Positions 1-31,500 of a stretch of DNA of 64,000 nucleotides are shown here, one piece after another; the first letter of the stretch is position 1, and each line of letters begins with the position of its first letter. Location of the stretch: positions 17,877,752 through 17,941,751 of the forward strand of contig CM041548.1 in the NCBI GenBank assembly GCA_023238725.1, in the 5' to 3' direction. The notes under the pieces are model-generated. The model saw only the letters and a list, made by a program, of their open reading frames with translations, ran no database searches and had not been told where the DNA came from. The position numbers and the translations under genes were made by a program. This DNA is from Scortum barcoo (Eukaryota; Chordata; Actinopteri; Centrarchiformes; Terapontidae).

Positions 1-1212
1 GCTCGGTTGATGCCATGGGGACCCCGTCTCAAAGAGGAAGTGCATTTGTGAGGGGTCAGCAGAGTTGCCATGGAGACAGGAGAGACCCCCTCTCCCCATT
101 AAGAGGCGTGGCCACAGGTACAAACCAGGAACGAGACAAAATGGATGCTCGCTACAGTAACCTGGCGAAAAAGGGAGAGGGGTCGGGTCTTTAACGGGTC
201 CACGTTTGAAGAAAGTACCTCGTTTGAATTTGAACACGACGCAAAGAGCTGGCCCCCCTCGCCTCAGAAAACAGAGTGTACCTCCCAAATTACTGACAAT
301 TGTGTAGGAATCTTTAAAATGCATCTTGGAGAGACTGGACAAATATTGCTAGCCTAAAACAGTCCCACTAAATTCATACACATTTACCCCCTCCCCCCCA
401 CTCCCCCAAAAAAAAGTTTATATTTTTTCTTTCTCATAATAAATATGATTCCAAAAAGGTTTTTTTCTTTTTTTCTTTTTTTAAAAGGACAATACTCTGG
501 CATGCAGGCGAGCAAAGTCTACATTTTGTTACTTTAAAGAAAATTGTCTACAGCCTACATAACTATTCCACCAAATGCACATTCCCACTGATTGATACAA
601 GCAAATAAAATGAAATAAAAATTTAAAAAATGATAAAAGTACAGAGACACAATTGCGAGAGTAGACCAACAACCACAATGAGTAGAATTATAGCTTTGTT
701 TTTCCACATCTGAAAACTAGAACTGGGTTAATATTGCTTTGCAATGTCGTGTTACAAACAGGGAGTGATCATTTATCTGACTGGAGTTTAATGATCAAAT
801 ATTGTGAAGGATATAAAACGTCAAAATCATTCCCCATTAGAGATGCCAGATGAATATTCAATCACAGCCCACTTGGCTTGATAAAACTAGTGCACGTTTT
901 AAAAACTGATCTGCCCCTTTTAAACAAAGAGTAAAACTTATTGCATGCAATGCCTGGACAACACCCTTCCAATCCCCCATCCCGCCCCCCACCCCCAAAC
1001 ACACCACTGGCCCTCAATCGTCACTTCCTGCTCCTCGCCGATGCCAACGCCCACGCCTTCAACAGGCAGGTGCTCAAACTCATTCATAGTAAACCTGCTG
1101 CTTTACGGGTGGTTTATTACAAAAGGGCTTTCACTGAGCTGTCCCCCCCCTGATGAGGCGTGCACGTCGACTTTCTCTCTAAACCCTCCTGCCCTGTGTC
1201 CCGATCCGATCG

Positions 1213-1232
1213 CAACACCAGGGGGCGCCACT
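1213..1232 (+). promoter_or_regulatory. CTCF-type motif
   Basis: The core CACCAGGGGGCGCCA (around 1216-1230) closely fits the vertebrate CTCF consensus CCASYAGRKGGCRS. It lies about 2.4 kb beyond the ago4 stop codon, where a boundary before the next gene would make sense. This is a motif match only; occupancy is unknown. Confidence 0.45.
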
Positions 1233-2810
1233 TGCGCAACTGTCACCACAGCACCCCACTAAGGTGCCACTATGGTAACAGCTTGCTAAGCATTTGTACA
1301 AGGGGGTCCAAGGGCAGTGCTTATGCTTATTGTCAATTCAATTAATCCAGTGTTAAAAATGCATAAAAATGTGAAACAAACACTGTCAGATAGCAGAGAC
1401 TTTAAGATGGGTATACTTCAAATACACACAGTAATAGAAACCGTTTTTTAAAAAGTCTAAAAATTCAACTCATTGCCTATCGCAAACCGCTTTTTGAATA
1501 AATCCCTTAATCTAGGTTCACTCTGATTACAATCCCTGATTGTCTCCACCTATGTGATCAAAACCAGCTGATACCCGCTGAGCAACGTACACAGCGGAAG
1601 ATCTGTTTCACCAGTCGGAGTGCTACACACTACCTGGAAACTGCCACTAAAATTTGATTCACATCAGAACCTACAGAGGAAGCATGAATTCATCGATCCA
1701 TCCTGGGGCCTACTTCTTCTCACCATTAACCAGAATGCTACAAAAAAATGTCCAACCCAAAGCTCTACCCCCTTAACCTGCAGCTCAACAACTGAAGAAG
1801 TCTATTCCTGAAGTCGCACTAGTAACTATATAATTGGCTTTGCTGCCGACCTTAAAATTTCATCACAATAGTAACAACATTGACAACAACGATAACAACA
1901 ACATCAATGGTAAACTACTAATTCTAAACAACAGTTTTTTTAAGATAACCACAAAACATCTTATATTAAACTTTTACAAATCTGCTTTGTTGATTCGTAT
2001 GTATAAATGCATAAAGGTAAGAGAGATTGAGAGTGCCCTCTGTTGCTTGCCTAGCGTCCCGGGTCAGTGCAATGAATTGGCCAGTATTAGCAAAGGAGAC
2101 CTCAAAAAACTACGTTGGTTTCCGGCCCTTCAAACTACTATAAAAAAAGAAAAGAAAGTAGAAAAAAAAAAAAAAGAACGAACAAAAGAAAAGCAACGTC
2201 CAGCAGTGTCATCATATAATCTTTCAGATAATCAGGTCCAAAGAAAAATAAGATCCTGCTTTTCACACAGAGAGGCTGATAAGACCATACTGTGTTTAAT
2301 GCCTTCAGCCGTTCAACAGGTCCCTATGCTGAGCCAGTCACAGCCCAGACCACGGTCACTACTGCTACACGTCAGACCTAACTTCACTTACCACTTGAAA
2401 TGCACCGAGTTACTTTTTCCGGGATTCAATGATGTTTTGAGGCACAAAAGGAGCAGCTGGCTCCCAAAAGGTGCAAACCCCACACATCTTGTACCAGCAG
2501 CAGACTAACACACACGTTAAAAACGTAATTTAAAGCATTTCAATTAGTAAGTGACCCAGGACTGCTACAAATACCCACACCAGCCTCTATGAGGCCTGTT
2601 TAAGTCATATGTCTCAAAGTTGCTCTATAGATGTAAATATATGCTTATATGTACTGTATGTGTGAATATAAAAACAACAAATCTGAGGCATTTACAGCAG
2701 TTATCTCCTTGATTTCCCTTTACAATTCAGTGGCCTGCCATGAAACACACATGCACACACAAACACACCCTCATACAGCAGTACATGTATATACAGAGAC
2801 ACGCACGCAT

Positions 2811-2848
2811 GCAGACAGACACACACACACACACACATACAGACAGAC
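2811..2848. repeat. (AC)n microsatellite with ACAG ends
   Basis: A run of AC dinucleotides flanked on both sides by ACAG units, in the ago4 3' flank. A low-complexity peptide read through it is not a gene. Confidence 0.9.
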
Positions 2849-2966
2849 TAGCGTATTCTTTGCTAAGATGGGAGGAAAGTAGTAATGGGCATGACACCCA
2901 GGTCACCTCGCTTGTAAAAGACCGTAAAGGAGAAAAAGTTAAAACACACGCTCATAAAAAGGAAAA

Positions 2967-2970
2967 AATA

Positions 2971-3001
<31 letters not shown>
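2967..3001. repeat. (AT)n microsatellite
   Basis: About 16 TA units with one TATG interruption, in the probable 3' UTR of ago4. An AU tract like this could form a hairpin in the transcript. Confidence 0.9.
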
Positions 3002-3518
3002 CATTCTCAAAAGGTCGACTCCCCTCCATCTCTTTTCCTGTAGAGTTCCCTCCCCACCACCCAATAAACCCAAGACCTTGTGACAGATTTTGCCCAAAGG
3101 GGCGTTGAGGTAAAAGTAGATAAGAGTCCTGCTTAGCTGGGAGAGCTAAAGAGCTGCGCTGACACAGATAGTGCCATTCCACTCCCTTGCTCAGTGTATC
3201 TTATGAACACAAGAGTGCAGACATTCAAATAGAAAAAACAAACTTAAAATAATGGCTCAACTTGTAGTATGTGTGTGTATGGTTTGTTTTAGGTTTTTTT
3301 TTCTTTTTTTTTTTCCTTTTGTGCATTGGAAACCCTCGGGGTTCTCAGTGCTGGATTGCTGGTTTGAAAGGCGGCTCAATTGGGAACGCTGGTTGGAGAT
3401 TGTTCCTTGAAACAAAAACCTGCTGGACATCAGGACACAGCAGATTCCCCGTCCAAGAACCGCTTTGGTGCAGATTCAGAAAAATGTAGAGTGAGTGTGA
3501 AGAGAAAGAGACAGACTA

Positions 3519-3573
3519 CAAGGAGAGAGAGAGAGATGTGGGAGAAGAGAGAGAGAGAGAGAGAGAGAGACTG
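3519..3573. repeat. (GA)n tract just beyond the ago4 stop
   Basis: Two GA arrays separated by a short non-repeat segment, about 70-120 bp downstream of the ago4 stop. In the sense (minus) transcript they are a pyrimidine (UC)n tract in the proximal 3' UTR. Confidence 0.9.
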
Positions 3574-3643
3574 GCAAATAAGAGATGAAAAGACAGAAAG
3601 AAAGGGAATCCATGCGGGTGGACTGGCTGACGTGCTCGCTAGC

Positions 3644-22897
<19,254 letters not shown>

Positions 22898-23090
22898 GGC
22901 CGAGGCCTCTCTCTCCGTCTCTGTCCCGGCCTGGCGGCTCCGTACCGACGCTGAAATTGGGGGCGGTATCGCGAAGCTTAAAGTGGCTAATTTAAGAAAA
23001 GGGAATATAGATATATGCGCGGATGAGTGCTGACTGGGGCAGACTGACCCGAGCTGCCGCTGCCGCTGCTGCTTCTGGGGATTTGGCCAC

Positions 23091-23138
23091 TGCGCATGCG
23101 TTAGTTTACAAGCCCAGGAGCCCCGCTGTGCGCATGCG
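23091..23138 (+). promoter_or_regulatory. paired NRF1-type sites upstream of ago4
   Basis: Two copies of the palindrome TGCGCATGCG at 23091-23100 and 23129-23138, 38 bp apart, about 195-240 bp upstream of the ago4 start codon. They match the core of the NRF1 consensus YGCGCAYGCGCR, common in TATA-less vertebrate promoters. They are likely part of the ago4 core promoter. Confidence 0.6.
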
Positions 23139-23340
23139 TAATTTGCTGCACCGCGCTGGTGGAGGATCGCACTTTTTTAATGGTCCCAGTGAGGAGGAGC
23201 AGCTGGAGGATAGCAACAGGATAACAGTGAGGATACACTCCATTTATGGGTATTTGAGATATAAGACGATAAAGCGTGAATGTTTCTGTATCTTAGCTGT
23301 TTAACTAAGATACTTAGCTGGGATAAATGTCACTGCAGTA

Positions 23341-23692
23341 AGCTGTCAACAACCCCTACTACTACAACTACTGAATCTACAAATAATATATGCCCATTTT
23401 TAATACACACCACCAAAACCTAAACACATATCTACACTTGTTATATTATACTGTATCTAATACACTGTCACACCCGCCTATACATAAGCTATCCACATGC
23501 ATCATTGCACTCTCACCACTCTATTGCACTCTCTAGTTACACTTGTACATAATAGTTTAAGTTATTTATTTATTTTTTTTACCATTGAGCTGCTGTCTGT
23601 TCTTTGTATTCTGTGTACGTACTGAGATTGTGCTGAAAAACTCCTTGTTGTATGTGTGCCCATACCTGGCCAATAAAGCTGATTCTGATTCT
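23341..23692 (+). mobile_element. LINE 3'-UTR fragment between ago4 and clspn
   Basis: Sequence of the kind found at fish LINE 3' ends: alternating 'TTGCACT' and 'TACACTTGTACATA' phrases, then 'CTGTCTGTTCTTTGTATTCTGTG' in two pieces, ending ...CTGGCCAATAAAGCTGATTCTGATTCTG with terminal GATTCT repeats. No reverse-transcriptase frame is attached. 23700-23870 looks like more 3'-UTR sequence of similar style. Confidence 0.6.
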
Positions 23693-23879
23693 GTATTTAC
23701 TGTATATCCTGTATTGTCATGCCCACCTACATCTTGTGTATAAAGCTACCTGTTTTAATAATCATATTTATCTATGCTGCCTTTGCATTCTGCACCATTG
23801 CACTATTGTCTTATTGTCTATGTGATGATGTTGTTATTAGAGTGAGGGCATTGTAAAAACTGTAGTCAAATTCCTCGGC

Positions 23880-24460
23880 CGATATGAACTATGTGTCACC
23901 CTTAACCTGACCAGAGCACAGAGGTCTGTCTGAGCCCAGTTGTGGTATTTTGCCTCTGGTGGTGGAAACTGGCTGCTTCCACTCATTTCCAGAGGGGAAC
24001 AGAAAGTGTCACCTGTGTGATCCTCAAGAGGTCAAGAATGAAATTTACTTTTTGTTTTCTTGTTCATTATATCACAATGTTAAATATAGGGTTTTGCTCA
24101 AAATGTCTGCAGAAGGCCGTGATTTGTTTTCTATGATGAATGTAGACTTCAGTACGCGTTTACAAGTCTTTCGCCCAGCTCAGTTTGTGTTGAATACCCA
24201 CCAACAGTACAGGAAGTAACTCTGTTTGATGTGTTAAAGTTACACTCTGTGGCTCAGATGTGCGAAAGTTGCGTCTCTATAGTTGGGGTGCCTTGGAGTG
24301 GGTTTGTCTTTATATTTGTGTTGACATCATTTGAACCTTTTGGACATGCATGTGATGAGCTGTATTTGTTCTTTTGCTCAGATTAAGTTTGTTATGTTTA
24401 GAGTGTCTTGTAATCCCATCAAGCCTGGGCACCTTTTGGTGCATGACACTTGAAAAAAAT
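23880..24460 (+). pseudogene. decayed LINE reverse-transcriptase C-terminus and 3' UTR
   Basis: A frame through 23915-24219 reads EHRGLSEPSCGILPLVVETG and continues into CHLC...NEIYFLFSC. This is the zinc-knuckle-like end (C-x2-C ... HFLF-x-C pattern) of fish LINE reverse transcriptases, usually written GILPL-x-VETGRF. The usual H is replaced by Y, and the first part of the element is absent. The downstream sequence through about 24460 resembles its 3' UTR ('CCTGGGCACCTTTTGGTG'). It is a 5'-truncated dead copy. Confidence 0.65.
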
Positions 24461-25020
24461 TAATAGCTTTACCCTACCAGTAGTTAGTTATAATTAGTAA
24501 TACTTACTTAGTCTTAGGGTTGTGTAGGTTGTGGATGTCACTGTGTATATACATGCACATCTCAGCCTAGAAAATGTTTGTTCTGCTTTATATTTCTGGG
24601 TAGTTTAACAATACATTGTATTTTATAGGGCTGCCATATGTTTTATATGTAAAATCTCAATCTAAACAATTAAAATTAATAACTATTTTGTTGAAATTTG
24701 ATAAACAGCAATATTGTGCTATATCCAGTCCTGAAGTGAGGAAGATGTCCATATACTATATATGAATATCCTGTCAATTTATAGTGACATTACGTTGATA
24801 TTTTTGGATTTGCACTGTTAAACAGTTAACCAGTCAATGCTTATATTAATGACATAACCATTAACCTTGTGACATTATGCAGATTTGTTAATAATAATTT
24901 ATATAATTTATTGTACAAATATACACCATTCAAAAACCACTTCAGGACTTCTTAAGGAGAGAAATACACAAAACAACATTTGCATCATAATGTGGAGCAA
25001 CTTAATCTTTATTCTAATAT

Positions 25021-25165
25021 TTATTTATTTAATTGCTTCTTTCAGTTTTTCTTTCTTTATTTGTTTTCTGCTCTTCCTTTTTTATTTCTTTGTTTTTCTT
25101 TCTCTTTCTTTCTTGATTTCTTTATTTTATTTATTTCTCTGTTTATTTATTGTATTTTATTGTCC
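25021..25165. repeat. T-rich low-complexity tract upstream of clspn
   Basis: TTTATT/TTTCTT-type pyrimidine repeats immediately before the clspn CpG-rich promoter. They give false hydrophobic peptides in translation. Confidence 0.8.
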
Positions 25166-25197
25166 TTCAAAGCCTCAAACCACCCTCACTTTTGACA

Positions 25198-25380
25198 AAC
25201 ACCCTCAGCCCCGCCCGCCCGCGCCTTCCCGGTATTTAAATTCCGCCCTCGTCGAGCTGTGTCGTCAGAGTGGGCGGGCACAAATGACCCAAATGGACCA
25301 ATGGGAAGACGAGAACGGCTCGATTGACACGTTGATGACGAAACACCGCGGGCCAGCTGTCACGGCGCGCGAAAGATAAA
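25198..25380 (+). promoter_or_regulatory. clspn promoter with E2F, CCAAT and GC-box elements
   Basis: A CpG-rich block 200-390 bp upstream of the claspin start. It has GC boxes near 25205-25215 and GGGCGGG at 25272-25278, a CCAAT box at 25298-25302, and GCGCGAAA at 25367-25374, which is a perfect TTTCGCGC E2F site read on the other strand. Human CLSPN is known to be E2F-induced at G1/S. The transcription start is probably between about 25380 and 25560. Confidence 0.65.
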
Positions 25381-25583
25381 AAAAAAAAATCTTTTCGGTG
25401 TTGTCTGAACAGGCGGGAGGAAGAGGAGCGGCCCGGCTAAAGGCTTCATAAATGCGATTTAAACGGAAAAAATAACACTTGTCGCGTAGATATTTGCCTT
25501 TTAGCGCTCGTTGCGGCCCTTGAGAGTCGTCTGTGCTGGTTTATTTGACAAAAAGGAGCGTTAAATTCATCCGGCGGACAAAG

Positions 25584-28500
25584 ATGAGTCTGCTCCTTCC
25601 TCAACTGCAGGTGAGGAAACGGGAAACGCTTTCAAGATCTCAGCAGATTCAACATGAAAATATCAGACTGACAGATGTGTACCAATTAATTATAGTTATA
25701 TAAGAAATGACTGAAAAGATTAAAAAGTATTCCTGTGTGAACGAATTAACAGATATTGTTAGCTTTAGCCAGTTAGCTCGCTCGCTTGGTGAGGTCTTGG
25801 CCTGGTCACCTCCATCAAATATATGTTAGTTTGTCATTTTACTTTCTTTACTGCCTTTAAAATCGTGTATGTAAACAGACTGTGATCTTCTTGGATTGCT
25901 CAGAGACATAAAACTGTTTTTTAGTTATTAGTTGACCGCATAAAGGAAGCGACCTCCCCAGCTAAGCTCAGTGCTCATTGTTTGGTTTATTGCGAGGCGC
26001 CACAGTTGTGAATTAACAGCCATTTGTTAGTCTGAAGCCACATTGCATTGAATTACAATCGACCTCAGTGCTTCGTGTTAACTTTGCAAAGAAATGTGTG
26101 GTATTTTTTGACAAATGCATTAGAGGTTTTGCAGTGAGTTGGACTATAAACCTGTAGTTTGCCACTTTAACCATGAAATTGACTCCTAGTACCTTTTAGG
26201 AATTTGATTAAAATGTAGTTGAAGCACATACTATTGGTAAATCTGCCATCTGACAGTGTGTGTCTTTAGATTAAGGCTGTATTGCATTGGATGTGGAGTC
26301 CCATGTGTGTTTTTTCTCCTTAGAAACACAGAGGCAGCAGTGCCCCCATGCTAAAGAAAATACACTTTTGTTTTGTGTTGCTGTATGCAGGCCGAGGGAC
26401 TCCCAGCTGTGGCCCAAACGGCAGCAGAGAGCGATTCAGACAGCGGGATGGGCTCACCAGAAGAGGAGATGGCCACGAATAAAGAGGAGCTTCCAGGTGA
26501 AGTAGCACCACGATAGGTGACGACGATCCAGCCAAAGAGAGCTCTGACAGAGCCACGTTGGCCTTGTAAATGAGGGATTCATTTACATTAATGTCTGTCA
26601 ACATAGCACAATTTTGGCATTTAGGGATCACTTAACCACAGAGCTTACAGCTAAATTATAGTTTTGAATGGCATCTCATGATCCAGATTACTCCATATAA
26701 AGAGAAATCTGTGCCAATTCTGTTATTTTCCAATTTAATAAAATACATGCTATTAAAGGTGGTAGTACTTTTGCTTCAGGCTAACAATTATTTTGAAGAA
26801 TTCTATTTATTTAAAGTGAATTTTAAAAGCAAGATTAGTAAGTCAGAAGAGAGACTGATGTTATATCTGTTTTTGAGTAATACTGCAGCGAACATAAAAA
26901 CATACAAGCAAAATGCACAGGACAGCAGTACTAGAAGCAGTTTCAGATAAAAATGAACAATTTTGGATTTAGTGGCGTTTCAACTTACTTATTATGCTGC
27001 AGCACAAAATACTCTTCAGGATGACCGTTATGCTTTTTCACTTATTCTAAATTATTTTGTTTTCAGATTCTGATGACGACGAACAGATTGCAGTTCACAG
27101 AAAGCCTCACCGTAATGCCATCAGAGACAGTGACAGCGAGGAGGAAGGGGAGACGGCCGAGACCAGCATTCACATGTCAGAAGCTCTGGTCTTATCTGCC
27201 TCCAGTGGAGAGGAGATGGAGACCGGAGGGGCGGAAGAGAACAGTGAGAGGAAAGAGAGGGCGACGCAGAAGGGCAAGAGAATAAGCCGCGCGCCTGTGG
27301 ACAGCGAAGACAGTGATCCTGAGCAGCAGAAATGTGGCGAAGCAGATGAGCAACAGGAGGAGGTGACGAGGGAAGTGAAATCGATGAAGGAGCGGAAGAA
27401 GAGAGAGAAGAGCCAGAGGCATCGAGAGAAAAAGGAGAAGCGGAGCAAAGCGGTGGAAAAACTGAAGAAGAAAGAGAGGTTCTCTGAAAGGAATGAGGTT
27501 TGTGCAGCTTGTGTTGTTTCCTTCTTATGCTGCTGAACTCTTTGTACGTGGCCCCAATGTTCCTCTAGTCTAGTCTGGAAATGTGTGAAATTGTGGCCAC
27601 TTGTGCATCATGTGAAGTTTGGAAACTGCACATAAACATTGAAAAAATGAACATTATAGAGAAGGTACACTTTACTATACAAGTCTCTGAGTATATTCTA
27701 CATATTTAGATCTTCACGTTTCACATTCTAATGTTTTATCCATTAGAAATAATATTTATGTAAATGAGGACATGAAAAGGTGTATGTTTTAAATTGCACT
27801 GGACACCCAAATAATCTGATTAAGAAATCAACATTTTCAAGTACCAAATTTTGGAAATGTATTTAAATATCAAGCTAAGCAGAGTGATTGCTGTAGAATA
27901 AGTATCATTAGTGTGGATTATATTGTATAATTAAAGACATCATTGTGCCCGTTTCCTCAGGACACGCCTCCCCCTCGGGCTCTGAACGACAGTGGATGTC
28001 CGCTGGGCGACACAGACCTGTTCGACACCGGTCTGGACGATGGGGAAGAGGAGGAAGAAGAGTCTTTGGAGGCCATCCGAGCTGCCGTCAAGCAAAAGAT
28101 GAAAAAACACAAGGTACAAAAAATATCTGTTTGCTATTTGAATTGTTCATTTAATACTTATTTCTTTATCTAAATCTCAATTAAAATGAGCAGCACTGTA
28201 TTTATGGAATTTAAGATGTTTTTCTATCACTGTGCTTAGGTGATTCGCAAGCATAATATTGGTAAAAGAATTAGTTATCCTCAATGACATTTTTGGTGAA
28301 AATACTGGTACAAAGTTAGTCATGTAGGCATTGTGCAGATGTTTTTTAGGCCTTTGCATAACTAGTGTAAAATATTGCTTCAGGATCCTCTCCTGGATGA
28401 GGAAGAGGAGGACGATGAGGAGGCACCAGAGAAACCCCAGCGAGTGGTAAGCAATGCCAAAATGTTTGAATTTACTCCAGATAATGTCAAGCTAATACCA

Positions 28501-31500
28501 AAATAATTTGATTCTCAACACGTATGATGTTTTCAGGAGAGGAAAGCTGCACGAGCCAGCAAAGACGCAATGAAGTTGCTCCACAGTGAGTCTCAGAGGC
28601 TGATCAGAGGTCAGTTTACAACAAACACATCGGCTTTTTGATTATTACTCCTTACTTGGTTTTGACGATTAAACCTCAAGATGGTGTTTTTTTTTTTGTT
28701 TTTTTTTTATTTATTCTAATTTAAAATGTGAGTGAAAGGTGTCTCATGTCCTCCACCTTTGACATGTTCCTCTGTCTCCGTAGAGTCTACACTTGGCCTG
28801 CCTTACCACATCCCCGAGCCGAAGACAATCGACCAGTTCTTTAAGAAGAGAGCCAGACCAGAGGGACCTGCCATGGCGCTGCTAAAGTAAAGACAAACAC
28901 GACAGATGATGCACATGCGTCAGGGCAACAGCTAGCCACACTGGCCAAAAATTACCATCTATTTTCGCAATTTTACGTGACAAACCTGGTTTTATAGTAG
29001 ACTGCTTACCTTACAGATATTGTACTTTTTATTTCTGTCATATACGCACATAAAAATAATAATCTTATTTTCTTCAGATCAACAAAGTATGCCGTGATGT
29101 TGGAGACACCATCAGCTACTCTTCCACCTCCCACTAATCCACCCAGTGATCCTCTGCAGTCATCCACTGAGCATGACTCCTCTCCATCCCTGGATCTGTC
29201 GTCCACTCAGATCCAGCCCATACCTCATCCTGCCGCCACGTCGTCCCCGCAGCAGGAGAGCCTCAACCAGGCCAGAGAAGCAGCTGCGAGCCTGGACCCC
29301 GACCAGGAGTCTGGACCGATGCTCTACCTCTCTGAGAGTCTGCAGGAGTCGGTCACAGCAGATAGAGAAGTGAAACCTGCTCCCGACTCTGGAGAAGAAA
29401 CCTCTCCCGCACCGTTAGAACAAAACCAGACTGCGGTACCGTCTAACTACGAAGGCCTGCAGAAAGAGTCTGTATCTGGCGCTTTGGTGGAGCCTGTAGC
29501 CGCTCAGTGTGGAAGCGCCGATCCAGAACCTTCAGTACAAGAACCCGTCAAACCCAAGAAGGACAAATTGGCCTTACTGAAAAAGCTCGGACTGGATCCT
29601 CCACCTGTCGCTAAATTGTGTCCAGATGATGGAGCTTTTATTCAGCTCGACCCTCCGCAGCTCAACCCTGGTGAGAGATAATTGTTAGTTAAATCTTGTT
29701 AAATCAGGAGTTCGAATGCATCATGAGTCAGAATAAACCTATCTTCTATTACATTTAGATCTTGTATTTACCCTTTCTTCTTCAACCAGGCGTGGTGGCC
29801 CTGAAGGAGCGTTACCTTCGTCACGTCAAGCCGCCCGCACGCCCTCAGGGAGAGCGCATGATGCAGGTCAGCATCATCCGCAAAGACAGCACCCCGTCTG
29901 GACAGGAAGAGCTGCACACTGAGTCGATCACAGTCACTGTCAAAGAGGACGCAGAGAAGCCTGTGATAACCAAACCAGGTATGGATACACATGTGATGTG
30001 CACATAGAGGACATTTTAATGGCTGTATTTCAGACAGGGAGACCAGACTGTTGACTTCCTTACAAATACTGCAAACAAAGGAGAAATAAACTCTTCCAGG
30101 TGCAGGGGAATGGTTCATTTATTTCTTGACTTTAATAACCTCCTGTGTCCCTCTTTTCGTAGGAGCGAAGCTGCTGACTCTGAAGCAGCGCCTGCAGCTC
30201 GCCATGGCCCAGCGGAGAAAAGAGGAGAGGGCACGCAAGGCTGAGTTGAATCGCCTAGACAACGAGGACTGCGGGGAGGAGGAAGAGGAGGAGGAAGACA
30301 TGACGGATGAGTCTGAGGTAGAAGAGGTAAGAGGATGTTTTCTTTCAAGCTGCACTGGAACAGTCAAATTACTTCATACCCATTTGTGTTTTTATCCCTT
30401 TTTTTTGTACTCACTTCAAGCCTGATCTTCTCTTTAACCAGAATGTGGATGACTTACTGGGAGGTGATGATGAGGCAGAAGAGGAGGATGAGGAAGAGGA
30501 AGGCAGTGTGGCCCAGAGTATCAGGAGCCCTTCTCCTCTGGCACTGCACAGACCCTCACCGACTCCTGACCTAGTTAACACAGATGGCACACTCATGCTG
30601 TTCCCCGGCAACTCTTGCTCTCGCACCGGGTAAGTGTGTCTGGAGTTTCTGGCTGTGTGTGTCTTTTTGTTTTAAACATAGTAACTTTGTAAAGGACTCT
30701 GGATTAAATAATTCACTAACAATGAACGTGGCCAAATCTCACTTACTTTATCATAAGATGATTGTCTTGAAGAAAAATTGCATATAAAAGATTAAATGTC
30801 TGCAAATTGACTGCATATACCATTAGCATTAGAGATCATTTTTATACTTTTGTACATGTATGTACTGTGTTTTTACTCTGTGTATATATAAAGCTTCACA
30901 TGCACTGTTCTCCTTTTTAGTGATGGTGTAAAGAGGTCTGGTCCTCCTGGACAGGACAGCGGCAATAAGATGGGTGGGTGGAGCGAAGAGCTCGTTCACT
31001 TTGTCAATACTTTTTACTCTCACAACAGACTAATGTAAAGTTATTAGTAGTCAACAATTACAGGAAATGCTTTAAATATTGTGATAACAGTGTTTCTTGA
31101 TTCACATTCTGTCTCATTCAACAATTGTGCATTCCTTTCTTAACCTTCTCTTAATCCTTCTTGTCTCCAGAAGATGACGACTCTCTGTCTCTGGTGAAGG
31201 ACAACAGTCACAACAGCAGCTTTGAGCTGGCAGGATCTATGATAACCTCGTACCAGCCTGTCAGTCATCAGCGCTCCACAGGAAGAAGCGTCCCCTCCAT
31301 CTTCCGCTCCCCATCTCCCTGCCTTTTCCGGCCCAGCTTCCTCGGCTCTGCCTCCAAGGTAAGATTAAAGGTTTTTCAGTTTGTTCAATGCTTTGGTTAA
31401 CAATTAGCATAAAAAAATAACGTAATCACTGGTTTGAATTTTCCTAAACCTGTCCACAGTGAAACAAATGCAGTCAAAATGATGGGGCACACAAAATCCA

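Larger units (their letters stand above)
1..3643 (-). other. ago4 3' flank, probable long 3' UTR
   Basis: No coding exon is visible downstream of the ago4 stop. The stretch is AT-rich with T/A runs and carries (GA)n near 3520-3572, (AT)n near 2967-3001 and (AC)n near 2815-2838. Minus-strand AATAAA at 1113-1118 is one possible poly(A) signal, but no site is decisive. Vertebrate Ago genes have long 3' UTRs, so much of this is probably transcribed with ago4. The open frames here (for example 1834-2508) are low-complexity and match nothing I recognise. In human the next gene in this direction is AGO1; no part of it is visible. Confidence 0.5.

Noticed and set aside
1834..2508. 224-residue plus-strand frame in the ago4 3' flank
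   Set aside because: It is Asn- and Lys-rich low-complexity sequence with no recognisable domain, in the likely 3' UTR of the opposite strand.
24885..25379. 164-residue plus-strand frame upstream of clspn
   Set aside because: A Phe/Leu-rich peptide from a T-rich tract. It overlaps the clspn promoter and has no signal-peptide or membrane-protein family pattern.
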